From Stenopsyche tienmushanensis (Eukaryota > Arthropoda > Insecta > Trichoptera > Stenopsychidae): a DNA stretch of 64,000 nt. Made by a program: the position numbers and the translations under genes. The notes beneath the pieces were generated by a model. It saw only the letters and a list, made by a program, of their open reading frames with translations. It ran no database searches and was not told the DNA's origin. The stretch spans positions 62,001 through 126,000 of the forward strand of contig WACJ01000365.1 of assembly GCA_008973525.1 (NCBI GenBank), in the 5' to 3' direction. This document shows, piece by piece, positions 33,670 through 43,900 of this stretch (the stretch's first letter is position 1; every line of letters starts with the position of its first letter).

Positions 33670-34960
33670 TTAGGAAAACATTCAATTAGTTCAATGTTCT
33701 ATACAAAAACTATATTTGAATTGTGCATTTGAAAGTATTTTATGACGTATTTATATTTTTTTTTCTAATAAAATTTGCTATTATATTTTGCCGATGGATG
33801 ACATTTAAATTAATTTTATACGATTAAAATTCTAACCAATACACTTTTATATAGATTATATAAATTACTCTACTTGTGTGTATGATCCTTTTTTAAACAG
33901 TCATCTAGAATTTGAATTTCAGGCATGGGATAAATAAGCGGGGAAAATTCGAACTTTATGCGATTAATGCGATTCTGTCCATGATTATAACATTTGTGGA
34001 TGTTTGTTAAATGAAAAGCGTACCATAATTTGGAAATAAATGTCCCAAAATTAATCAGGCAAACAACTGTCAACCTACAACGCACTCATGCTTCTATTTG
34101 TTTCCGGGACGGATCCTCTCAACGAAGACCTTCAACTCATCAATAATTCATCAACAACGCAATTCGCATCGCATTTATTTCATAATCGATCGGCAAAAGA
34201 CAATAATTTTAAATAGCAAACCACTTGAAAAATCATAAAAAACATTTTTTATGTCTCTATAAAAAGCAACGGGGCAGGTATGAAGTCAAAAGAGCACGAA
34301 TTCTTACACCTTTGTGTCATTTGAAAATTATTATTTTCTCAACGCTTACATATATCTTTAACAACTTTAAAAAATGATTCCAGCAAGTCCCTAAATGCTT
34401 ATGTAACCAAAATGTGACCATAATCATCATGCTTGGTAACATCTTCCAATAATGAACTACTGTTGACAATTGGAGGAGATTTGCTAGAAACTTTCGCTGA
34501 ATGTTAGCGCATCTATTTTATAGACAAATATTAAATTGCTTCGGAATCATCGCTCATCATTATGAAAAGCAACACATTGGCGCGAATTTGACGGGTTAAA
34601 GCACTATTTTTTCATCAAATGGTTTAAGTCAAACAAACTCGAATTTGTTTGAACTTATGATCACGTACCACGCTGCTAATATTTGAATCAATATTTGCGA
34701 TTTTTTTGCTCCTCTGCAAAAATTTTGCTGAAAAGCTTCCTCGAGAGCTTGCAACAAAAAACCAAATATTTAATTTAAAACAAGGTCTTCGATTATGAAT
34801 TTCAATGAATCTTTTGAGTCTCTAACGAAGAAGTTTTTGACATATGTATTTACAATCCAGACGATGATCCAAAGATTTCTATCAAGTATACGTACGTAAA
34901 AATACAATTTTATGCAAATCGTTTCGACGTTTTTATTTCAATATAGTATTTTTTTAAGCG
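33670..34960. other. No gene recognised
   Basis: AT-rich, short frames only, no shared repeats identified. Confidence 0.4.
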
Positions 34961-34969
34961 AAACACGTA

Positions 34970-35066
34970 TAGGCGTCAGTCATGCTACGCGCATGCGTCG
35001 CGCTACGCAGCATAAAGCAATCATTAGATCAGTGACTTGCCTATTTTATTATATATTACACAAACA
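34970..35066 (+). repeat. Dispersed repeat V (copy)
   Basis: TCATGCTACGCGCATGCGTC, GCGCTACGCAGCATAAAGCA and CCTATTTTATTATATATTAC recur in this order at 42047-42130 and, inverted, near 15205-15255. Confidence 0.4.
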
Positions 35067-35600
35067 CAGCTTTATCGTTTAGCTTAAAAAAATTGTTCGC
35101 AATATTGTTTGTGTGCATAGAAATCACTAATTTCTGCATAGCTCGGTATTTGTGCATTCTATTCAATAATCGCGCAAATATATTTGCACAACATATCGGA
35201 CGAGCAAGATGAACGTTTTTAACACTTCTTCGTTAGTTGGCAACGTAAACAGTTCTACGACTACTTCATCATTGATTCGTCAATAGCATTATTCAGATGA
35301 AATCGATCAGTTCATCATAAATCAGCATAAATCGCAATTGGATGATCTTTCTTATATCTTCTTATTAGTTTTATTATAGATGTTCCTAAAAATATTTTAA
35401 GCAAAATTATCGTTATATTGCACTCATAAATAGGTATGCGAAATTAAAGTTGCTCGAAGTCAGCTCGAAGTTGCTCGAAGTCAAGTTTAGCTCGACAGTT
35501 TGTCGTTTGTGGTTGAATTTTCGAAGCAAAAATTTCAAAATATCTTAATAAAGGAACGAAAAGTAGAGAAGTTCAAGGAATTTAAAAAAAAGACATTATC

Positions 35601-36120
35601 ATGTTTGACTGGAGTCAAAAGCTGGTGCAAATGGCAGAAAACCATTGCTTTAAAAATTATTCAAAGCTTGAAGATCTGACTCCATTTCTGGGCCAAGAGA
35701 TAAAACAGCATCTCTTACCAATTTATAAAGATTTGTTCAGGGATGAATTATTTCAAAGATGCTTGGGTGGCCATTCCCAAAATGCTAATGAATGTTTAAC
35801 TCGACAGTTTGGCAATTGGCTCCAAAGCACCTGCATTCTGGTGTTAAAATCATTGAAATATTAACATACATTGCAGCTGGGATATTTAATAACGACTATA
35901 GCTTAATTTTGAAGATGATGAACACATTAAATATAATTATTGGCACCTATTGTGAAATCTTTGCTGAAAATACCGATGAAGCGCGGGTAACCAGATAGAA
36001 CCGTAAGAGTATTTCTGAGACAAAAGCAGCTCGTATAGTCCGAAAACAACAGTTAGTCGAAGATAATCAGCTTTTTAATATAGTTGAAGATCTATTGTAT
36101 GCGTCTAGAATCATTGGTTG
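35601..36120 (+). pseudogene. Frameshifted transposase-like coding relic
   Basis: An 87-codon frame from ATG 35601 (MFDWSQKLVQMAENHCFKNY, later LPIYKDLFRDELFQRCLGGH and SQNANE) is continued after a frameshift near 35795 by FNSTVWQLAPKHLHSGVKII, then IAAGIFNNDYSLILKMMNTL. After a stop at about 35998 it continues as SISETKAARIVRKQQLVEDN. The pattern C-L-G-H-QNANE followed by FNST-W-LAPK recalls a conserved segment of a transposase-derived protein family widespread in arthropods (Mutator-like); this is from memory and not certain. At least one indel and one stop make it a pseudogene. Confidence 0.55.
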
Positions 36121-36219
36121 ATTGATAAATCACTAAGATTGATAGTTTTGTCGCATTGAATCTTCAAACGAGATTATCTCGAAATTGCATTTTTAAAATG
36201 TTCGCCAGTTGTAACTTAT

Positions 36220-36640
36220 AAAGTTGTAAATCGATCTAACTGAAATTTTGGGATGTTTCTCACTATAATATTATCCAGTCAACTAAGCTAAATTTTCAAG
36301 GTTGTTGCGTACATAAATATATATTTTGAGGTAAAAATGATCAAGAAATTGGTAAAAAATATGAAAGTGTGACTAAAAAGCCTACTAAATTTTTAATTTT
36401 ATACTTTTTTAAATTTGTATAGCTTAGTTGACTGCCCACACATATTAAAAATCAAAAAATATTTCCATTTTCGATTTCAGTCCAACAGGAAACCTTCGAC
36501 AAGTGGCGAGCCGTTTGATATCAGGAGAAAAGGCGCCGAAAGGAATACCGTATAACTCCGCCATTTTGTTTTTTGTTTTTAAAAAAATAAAATAAGTTAG
36601 CACTTTAAGGTTGTGGTAAAATAATGTCAAAAATTCAAAA
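36220..36640 (+). repeat. Dispersed repeat X (copy 2)
   Basis: It matches 27000-27260 at ACTGAAATTTTGGGATGTTT, TCACTATAATATTA, CACATATTAAAAATCAAAAA and CCGCCATTTTGTTTTTTG. About 150 bp in the middle are absent from the first copy; they are flanked by the inverted pair AGTCAACTAAGCTAAAT / ATAGCTTAGTTGACTG (36275-36291 and 36418-36433), which looks like a small nested inverted-repeat element. Confidence 0.5.
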
Positions 36641-36778
36641 TGATACGATCATTGCATCACCATTAAAAAAATCATATAAAACGACTCTTTTTCGAGCATC
36701 TAAAATATTTTTTGCCTGTACGTTTTATCAACCATTCGTTACACTAACATATATAAGCTTACGATTGACCGCTTATGC

Positions 36779-36815
36779 TTAACACATTGACTGCGGGGAA
36801 ACTTCGCACGCGTCC
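36779..36815 (+). mobile_element. TTAA-type element end
   Basis: TTAACACATTGACTGCGGGG followed by AAACTTCGCACGCG resembles the left end of the 182-bp element at 60691-60872 (TTAACATACGGGGAAACTTT, GCGCACG). No facing end was found nearby. Confidence 0.35.
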
Positions 36816-37059
36816 AATAATTGCTAGTTAATTTTTGATGACGTTGATATATTATTTGAATTCGTATTTGTTGAATTGATCTGTATTTTGTTCGCATTTT
36901 GTGCACTTGTTATAATTTATGGCCAATAAATATTTATTTGGGTTAAAGTCGATAAATAATTGTGATATAATAGTATTGATATATGCCATACATGCGTATA
37001 TATTAGGGGGATCCGAAAGTACGTGTTTCGTCGCTCGTTTTTGTTGTGTTCAGTCAAGG

Positions 37060-37345
37060 CATGCGCTACCCATCCTACCCCATAACATCCATCCTATTCG
37101 TTTTGCAGATGAGATTAAAATGATAATGGCTCGAATATTTGTCGTGGATTTGATTCGATTGGGGATTTTAGTGCATCGTTATTAAAATTCATAGATCCTC
37201 CCGCTCTCATTTCATCCCTTAAGCTTCTATTGCTCGATTTAAATTTCTGGAACCAATATTGACATCTGCGAATGGTTATCATTTCGTCATAAACATCTTT
37301 GTGTGTTTTACTGGCTTTTATGGCATTTCAACCCAAATCAAAAAC
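37060..37345 (+). repeat. Dispersed repeat W (copy 2)
   Basis: GCATGCGCTACCCATCCTAC, CCATCCTATTCGTTTTGCAG, TTTTAGTGCATCGTTATTAA and TTTTACTGGCTTTTATGGCA match the inverted copy at 27850-28105. Confidence 0.55.
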
Positions 37346-37549
37346 AAATAGCATACAATGCTAGATGTTGATTTTGTTAGTTTCGGGACTGGAATTTTTA
37401 CCCTTGACAATAAAAAAAAATCTGTTGTACAAAAATAAAGTTTAACAATAGTTCTACCAAAAACATAATTAACAAAGACACTGTGTCTGGATACAAACTG
37501 AGCTCAAACATAAGGTAACAAAAATTACGAATACTTTCGGGTCTCCCTA

Positions 37550-37890
37550 ATCTAATATATAAAAATGGGTTTTGTTCGTTCGAAATGCGCTGCCATACCG
37601 TTCATCGGAATGCGATGAAACTTCGTTCACTTATTGCTAAGGATTTCGCGAGTAACATAAGTATAGTCTAATATATAAAAAATAATGTTTGTTTGTCTGT
37701 ATTTAATGCGCTGCCATACCGTTCATTCGATTGCAATAAAACCTTGCCAACTTATTGATTGCACTTTCTTAAATAGTATAGATATAGTACAATTAACGTA
37801 CAGTGGATCTTATATATAAAAATCAAATTTCAAACGATATTTTTAGAACTATTACTTCTGTGGGTAGCAAGCGCCGGGTATCAGCTAGTA
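37550..37890 (+). mobile_element. Helitron-like non-autonomous element
   Basis: It begins TCTAATATATAAAAATGGGT and contains a second related start at 37673 (TCTAATATATAAAAAATAAT), each followed by GCGCTGCCATACCGTTCAT. It closes with GCGCCGGGTATCAGCTAGTA. A TC start and a CTAG-type end without target duplication fit Helitrons. A parallel copy with the same internal duplication is at 63250-63530. No Rep/helicase coding is present. Confidence 0.6.
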
Positions 37891-38029
37891 TAATATATGG
37901 GTAACAAAAATGAAATATTATGCAGTATGCATTTAAACATTTTTTTTACATTTAGGCCCTGTTTTAATTCCGGTATCCATATAAGGGTAGTTCTATTCAT
38001 ACGTTTCGGAAGCTCCGTATAATTAGTTT

Positions 38030-38720
38030 GCTAAACGAAATGATGGCTTTCTTGTGTGATTTGTTTGTATAATTTAATTTTATGACGTTCCATCGACATA
38101 ACGAATTCCATTAAGAGTAAAAGTACATCGTAAATTTCGACACCGGTCCAGTCCAGTATTTGTGCTTGTAAACACAAGTATCTTACGACTGATGGAAATT
38201 TTGACCTCCAACCTTCCGCCAGATAATGGCTTGACCCTTCCTCACCAATGAAGCGATACAGCTGATTAACCTGATAGTGGAATTTGAAGAGAAAAAAATA
38301 CACACAAAAGTGTTCCAAAGCTGATAGTTGGAAGTGGTGTGGTGAGGTGCAAGTTGTGGACGGCATTCCAACACATTTGCCGTTAACTTTTGGACCCGGG
38401 CCGTTGAATTAATACCGATCGGATTCTGCTCAGCATCATCTAGCTCCAGTTGTTGCCAAGTGTTATCTGATATGAGTTATGACCTTTGAGGCCTCTGAAA
38501 AACTAAAAAAATATATCATATTGTACCTACGAATCGACTCGATAATGTTGAGTTTTTAAAATTATTTGCTGGACTACTAACATTGTTATTCTTCAAAGCA
38601 GTTATGTCTTCAAGATCCATCCAAATATGGTCAAGTATGCTCGTTTGTAACGCATAAGGCATAAACCCTCGTATCAATACAAACGCTTGGACGTTTGTAT
38701 CGCCAGCCATCAATCAATTG
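38030..38720 (-). other. Unassigned minus-strand frames
   Basis: Overlapping minus-strand frames of 111, 63 and 65 codons cover 38031-38713, for example LLMEFVMSMERHKIKLYKQI and SILDHIWMDLEDITALKNNN. Some stretches have protein-like composition, but they switch frames and match nothing I know. A decayed mobile-element gene is possible. Confidence 0.2.
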
Positions 38721-39262
38721 AATCGCAACTGACGGAGCAAGATCGTCGATTTAACCCCATAATGAGAACATTAGGGCTTATTATTCAGAATCTGACAACC
38801 CTGTTGCCACTCGATGTTATAAATAGCAAAAATCAGATAAGCATAAGTGACTTTGCCCGTTAAAGTCATGTCGAAACTGTTCAATATCGCCTATACATTA
38901 TGGCGACCGTCAATGTTACATGAGTTTATACCATAATCATATTGCATTTGCAATCCATGCACTGTCAATTTATATTCATAAAATATGCCGGATAACTAGG
39001 ACACGCTGATTGAAAATGCCAAAAAGGTTAAAAATATTTTTATCTTATTTGCATTAACACATTCCAGTCGGGTTGCGCATATGTGCGCCCGAAATTCGAG
39101 CAGGGACGCTCGAATTTCATTGCAATGCCACACGCTTAGTAATTTTATTTGAGAGGCACATTAAGATTTCAAATATATATCTTTCTGATATTTCGAGTCT
39201 CCTGTCGGACTCATGGACGCGGAATAACTGCCGGCGATTTGTTGATGCTTCTTGTGAGCATC

Positions 39263-39640
39263 CTACATCCAGGGTAGATTGTTTGCACTTTTAGATTGCT
39301 TGGTTATTAGTGCCTTCATTTTCGATAAAATTGGTAGCCAAGTTCTGGATATGCTAGTGCTGTGGTCTCGTCTGTTGAATGCGGAGTTTCTTCGTTTTTC
39401 GATTTCCATAGCTTCTCTCGCAATTCTGACGCCGAAGTTTCCGACGGTTGCTATGGTTTTTGTACCATCAAAATTGATATGATGATCGTTCTTCATAACA
39501 TGAATCCATTCATGAATGCAGTCCATGATCGGGCGTTGCGTTTCCATCGCGAAGCGATCCGTGTATCAGTGGTCCGAAATTCGGTCCGGTCGGACACGGA
39601 AACCTTGCGGTCCTCTAATTTTAGAGCATTTATGGCTTTT
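39263..39640 (-). pseudogene. Retroelement GIY-YIG endonuclease C-terminal fragment (Penelope-like?)
   Basis: The minus-strand frame 39547-39263 reads HEWIHVMKNDHHINFDGTKT, then IAREAMEIEKRRNSAFNRRD and TWLPILSK. The pattern of H-I-N-F-D, a central REA-EI segment and an FNR-D motif followed by W-P matches the tail after the GIY-YIG core in Penelope-like and similar retroelement proteins, as far as I recall it. The frame just upstream (to 39799) is shifted and the GIY-YIG catalytic core cannot be read clearly. Plus-strand frames here are shadows. Confidence 0.5.
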
Positions 39641-39954
39641 TGTAAAAGTTTTGGGGGAAAATGAATCCCCGGGGCTTTCTACGATTTTCATCGGGTCGTA
39701 GAGGCCCTTCCTTGCGACCGGTAGCAATAAGTGGGTTCGCACCCTTTTTTTTCGGGGCGGCAAGTGAGACTCAAAACTCTTCCCTATCATATACAACATA
39801 TATTTATGTAATTATTTTCATCTATTTAATTTTTAAGCATTTTTCATCTATATATTTATCCTAGACTAAGAATCTCAAAGTAAAATTAGAATCTTTAACT
39901 AGCTTCCCCCCGCGCTCAGAGCGCAAGTGACCGCAAGTAGGGAACCCAATCCAG

Positions 39955-40300
39955 CAGAGCCATAACTAGGGTATGAAGCGCCCGTGGCAAGTATCTAACT
40001 ATCAACCCCCCCCCCTACCTACAGGAAATCCAATTTATCTGTTGTGTCTAGACGCTGCGTTGCTTCCGTGATCGTACCGATCATTGAAGATGTCGCAAAA
40101 AGCCCTAAAAGAGGACGGAATAGCCATAAGTTTCGTATGCTCAATCGGTCCGCTTTTCGGACCGCTGATATGACGAACGAGCGGCTCGCATTCGGATGCC
40201 GACGTCGCTACACAGAGCATACTACGATGGACATTCTGCATGAGCGATTTGAGGGCATAATATCTATCAATTTCAGCCAAATCTATGCGACAGTCATCGA
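39955..40300 (+). mobile_element. hAT-like end followed by repeat R
   Basis: CAGAGCCATAACTAGGGTAT and GCGCCCGTGGCAAGTATCTA (39955-39995) are a decayed hAT-like start. After a C13 run, repeat R follows from 40045 (GTGTCTAGACGCTGCGTTGC, AAAAAGCCCTAAAAGAGGAC, CGGTCCGCTTTTCGGACCGC). It then enters transposase-like DNA: CTACGATGGACATTCTGCAT matches the MDILHDRF segment of the Tc1/mariner relic at 4040. The 102-codon frame across it is chimeric and not a gene. Confidence 0.5.
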
Positions 40301-40803
40301 AATTTCAAAATCGAACGTCCTTATCGCAAATAACCCGACGGGAATGTGTTAATAACTAATGTGTGTAATTTTGACAGGCAGTATTTCAATGTGACCGCAT
40401 CAAGCACGAGCGTAACTGTACGGTCACACAACATATTTATCCGAAAGTTTTGATGAAATAACTGCTTCCTCGGGTCGATAATCGAAGATGTTTGAATTAA
40501 AAACCATTTTGAGTCCACATAAAATGACTTTAATGGTGTAATATCAGCCGGAGAACGTCGAACACCCACTTATCATAGTGCTGTAAGAATCTGAGCCTTA
40601 GCTCATAATTTAATAAGCACTTTCTCTACTTTCCATTGCCGGTTAATATGATTTATCATTTGTGTGTGACAATCTGTTGGCTCACTGGTGATCAAATTTT
40701 TGTATTTCGTCGAGCCCTATCTCATTCCTGAACACAATCGATTGCGCGCGCATCCAAATCTCATACTCGACTGTATTTAATCGGATTAAATGTATTGTTG
40801 CAG

Positions 40804-40963
40804 AATGATTGCCAGGCAAAATTGACGGAGTGCCTCCAAGACGACAACTCAAAGAGGCCGGTCTGCGGACACGACAACCAAACTTATTCGAACGCGTGCC
40901 AACTCCTCAAGCAGCAATGTGACGGCAATACGGTCACTTTAAAGCACAAGGGTCCTTGCAGAG
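40804..40963 (+). CDS. SMOC: SMOC exon: Kazal/follistatin-like domain
   Basis: The acceptor TGTATTGTTGCAG precedes the exon and AG|GTGAGT closes it. The exon encodes NDCQAKLTECLQDD, then VCGHDNQTYSNACQLLKQQC and KHKGPC. Six cysteines at residues 3, 10, 21, 32, 39 and 52, with the central CG-DN-TY-N-C core, define a Kazal domain. It ends in phase 1. An upstream ATG at 40795 would sit inside the intron and is not the start. Confidence 0.93.
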
Positions 40964-43900
40964 GTGAGTCCCCGGGTGATTTTACAATTCGACGGAAGAG
41001 ACCGTGGAATTGCAAGAATGGGAAATATGCAATCAAACACTCTCACATTTCATGGGCTTAATGTCGATCGATGGAGAGAGAATGCGATCGGTGCCGGGCG
41101 TCGATATATCGTCGTTGTTGAACACTTGCGAAAAGGACCAACGTCGATATATCGTCATAAAATAGCTTCATATATGGACTCTTATTCAATTCACAATTGC
41201 AACGGTGAGCCGAAATCTACCGACTTTCGTTTATGAGGGTTGCCTTAATGAATGGATATGTGGCTGATAACGATGCTTCGATCTGTATTAATTTTGTTGT
41301 AAATTCATCAAAATGCTTTATGTCTATGTTCCATATCAAACAATGAACAAACGATCATTTTTTTAAATTTGCGAATACATACATACATTCATTTTATATC
41401 AAGAGCTGACAGCATAAAATGAAGTGTATTCAGACTATTATTATGACAGTCTGGCGACTGAGTACATCATTTCTGATTAGCTTCCCTTCCAAATCCAATT
41501 GCATTCAGTCGCCAGACTGTCATAATGATAGTCCAGAAACATGCCAGAACACAATTTATACTTCCAGCTTTTAGCCTATTTATTCTTCCTTTATACAGTT
41601 AGATATAGCTTTTTCGATCGGCATTAAAAGGGGCATTTTTTTAAAATAATATTTTACTATCAATTGCTGTTATTAACAGTATTATCGCTCGGATATTTCG
41701 GCAAGATATATACAAACATTCCAATGGTCGCATTCTCTATCATATCCTTGAACATCAACTAACATTTGTACGCTCACATTCGAATATCAAATCCTCATTA
41801 TGTACATCAAACGCTACCTATTGCTGTATGCTCTGGCAAATCATCATATCGATCAATAACGCTAAGGGAATTGCTTAAATCATCATCGGTTGCTGCATTA
41901 TTATTTGGGCTTCAAGTGAAACTTGTATAGGCGCGGTAGGACAAATCGGCTTGAACGTCACGAAAAGTGAAACTCCAAGCGGCAATTGATCGGAAAGATA
42001 GAGAGAATCGTTTATAGTATATCCGTCTCCATTGGATGCATCATATATATGCTAGGCGCATACGCCGCGCTGCCTACGACTACAAGTCCAGTAGTAAGCA
42101 TATTTTATTATATATTACACAAAACGCATAACATTTTTTTTTTGATCCACGCTTTAAATTTGGTCAATGGAACGATGGTTTTCTGATCAAAATATTTTTA
42201 TCAATTTATTTAGTTAGGCACGCTCATTGAGTGAGTTTATCGATAAGAAATTCCGACAGCGGATAATTTCTGAAAAAAATCCTCACGCAGATAAAATGCG
42301 AGAGAAATATTTTTCCGTTGAGGTTCAGACAGCATTCGAGGATTTTTTTAATCGGCAGCAACTTGATAAAATCTGTTGTTTATAGCAAATGGGTAAGATG
42401 ATGTGTTTAATGAGGAGTTGTATAGCTCGGCCGCGGATGCAACTTATAAGTTGACCCTCCAGATATACAGCCTTGCCTGGCGAGTCGAGAGTATGCGTTG
42501 AAGATGAAGAAGCCTGCTCGAGGTGTTAAGGCACTTTTCGTACCAAAATGTCGAGAAGACGGAAGCTACGCCCCTGTCCAGTGTCACGGCGATACAGGGT
42601 GTTGGTGTGTAACCGCTCAAGGAAAACCGGTGCCCAACACATCAGTCAGGAATGGTCGCCCTAACTGTGGAAAGAGCGGTGAGACAATTCATATTATCAG
42701 AATAAATTGGGAGGGTGGGGGGTGGCAAAAAGAAATGGCCATAAAATATATATGTTTAGATATAAATCTATTAAGAACAATTGTCACTTTATTACAATAT
42801 AATAGAGCGTACCACATGAACGTTCGGAATTTGTAGATGAGGTATCGTCATCAGATATTTAAATACTAGATTGATGACCGCGTGAGCCCCCATTTTGGTA
42901 TCACAACCATCAATGTGACTGATAAAATTCCTTTCTGCTGAGACACGGACTAAAATTAGCAAAATTCCCGATTTCCCGACAAATTATTTTTTTCCGCCGC
43001 TGCAGATGAATACTTATATACTATCATGCTTTGATGTGATTCTTAATTATATCACGGAGGAATACACAAATTCTGAAGCCCGTATCTATTATATTTCATA
43101 TCGATATTCCCATTATTAGAGTCGAGGTGTAGTAAATACATCACCGGTAGGGAATTGTTAGTATAGCAATTTGAAATATATATATGTATTGTAAATATGT
43201 ATACATAGATTAGACAGTTCCTGCCCTAGGCGTCGCATAAGCTCGCCAATTAATAGTTACGCTACTGTTTCCAAGCGTCAAGATTTCGGCGGGAATGTCT
43301 CGATTTAGTAGCCTTCATCGTGCTGTTGTGGTGTACGATTTCTGTTGGATAAAAATTTCAACCCCGATTTTTTCGGGATTACGTTTACTAATCCCGGGAT
43401 TCATAAGCACCTAAAACTGTCCGGAATTCCGGAATCTGGGATCATCACATCACCACCATAAATTTCCATAAGCGACCTTTCCATTCTAAGAATTTATGAG
43501 GACCAAACAAAGAAGAGATAAATTAGGATCCCCAGGTGCGCCAAATTCGAAACAAAAACAAAAAACACCAACAATTAATCCGTATTTGAAGACAAAACCG
43601 AAAATCCGAATCTTCATGTGGTACAATGAAATGTTATAAAGGTCATCCAAATGTGACGCCTAGATGTAATGTTTTCACTATGTAGTGCCATCTTGCCGGA
43701 AATAGGACATCAGTCACATCAATATAATTCAATTGCGGCCATAAAAATCATCCAACGTTGTTTGGCAACGCTCGGCATTTACATTAACAGCATTTCCAGC
43801 ATAACATTCGAAGAAATGTGCTCCAATAATTTCATGCATGAAATTGTACCACCCTCCACTAAAACAAAATGGCTTGTGTCATTTGAAAAGACGGCACGCA

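Larger units (their letters stand above)
39054..40352. mobile_element. TTAA-bounded composite, second example
   Basis: The left end TTAACACATTCCAGTCGGGT at 39054 faces the right end, TTAACACATTCCCGTCGGGT on the minus strand, ending 40352. These are the same termini as in the 12478-13872 composite. Inside lie a GIY-YIG-type retroelement fragment (39263-39640, minus), a hAT-like end (39955-40000) and repeat R (40040-40300). Confidence 0.5.

Noticed and set aside
40964..41236. 90-codon frame after the Kazal exon
   Set aside because: It begins at the splice donor and crosses the palindromic repeat unit; it is intronic.
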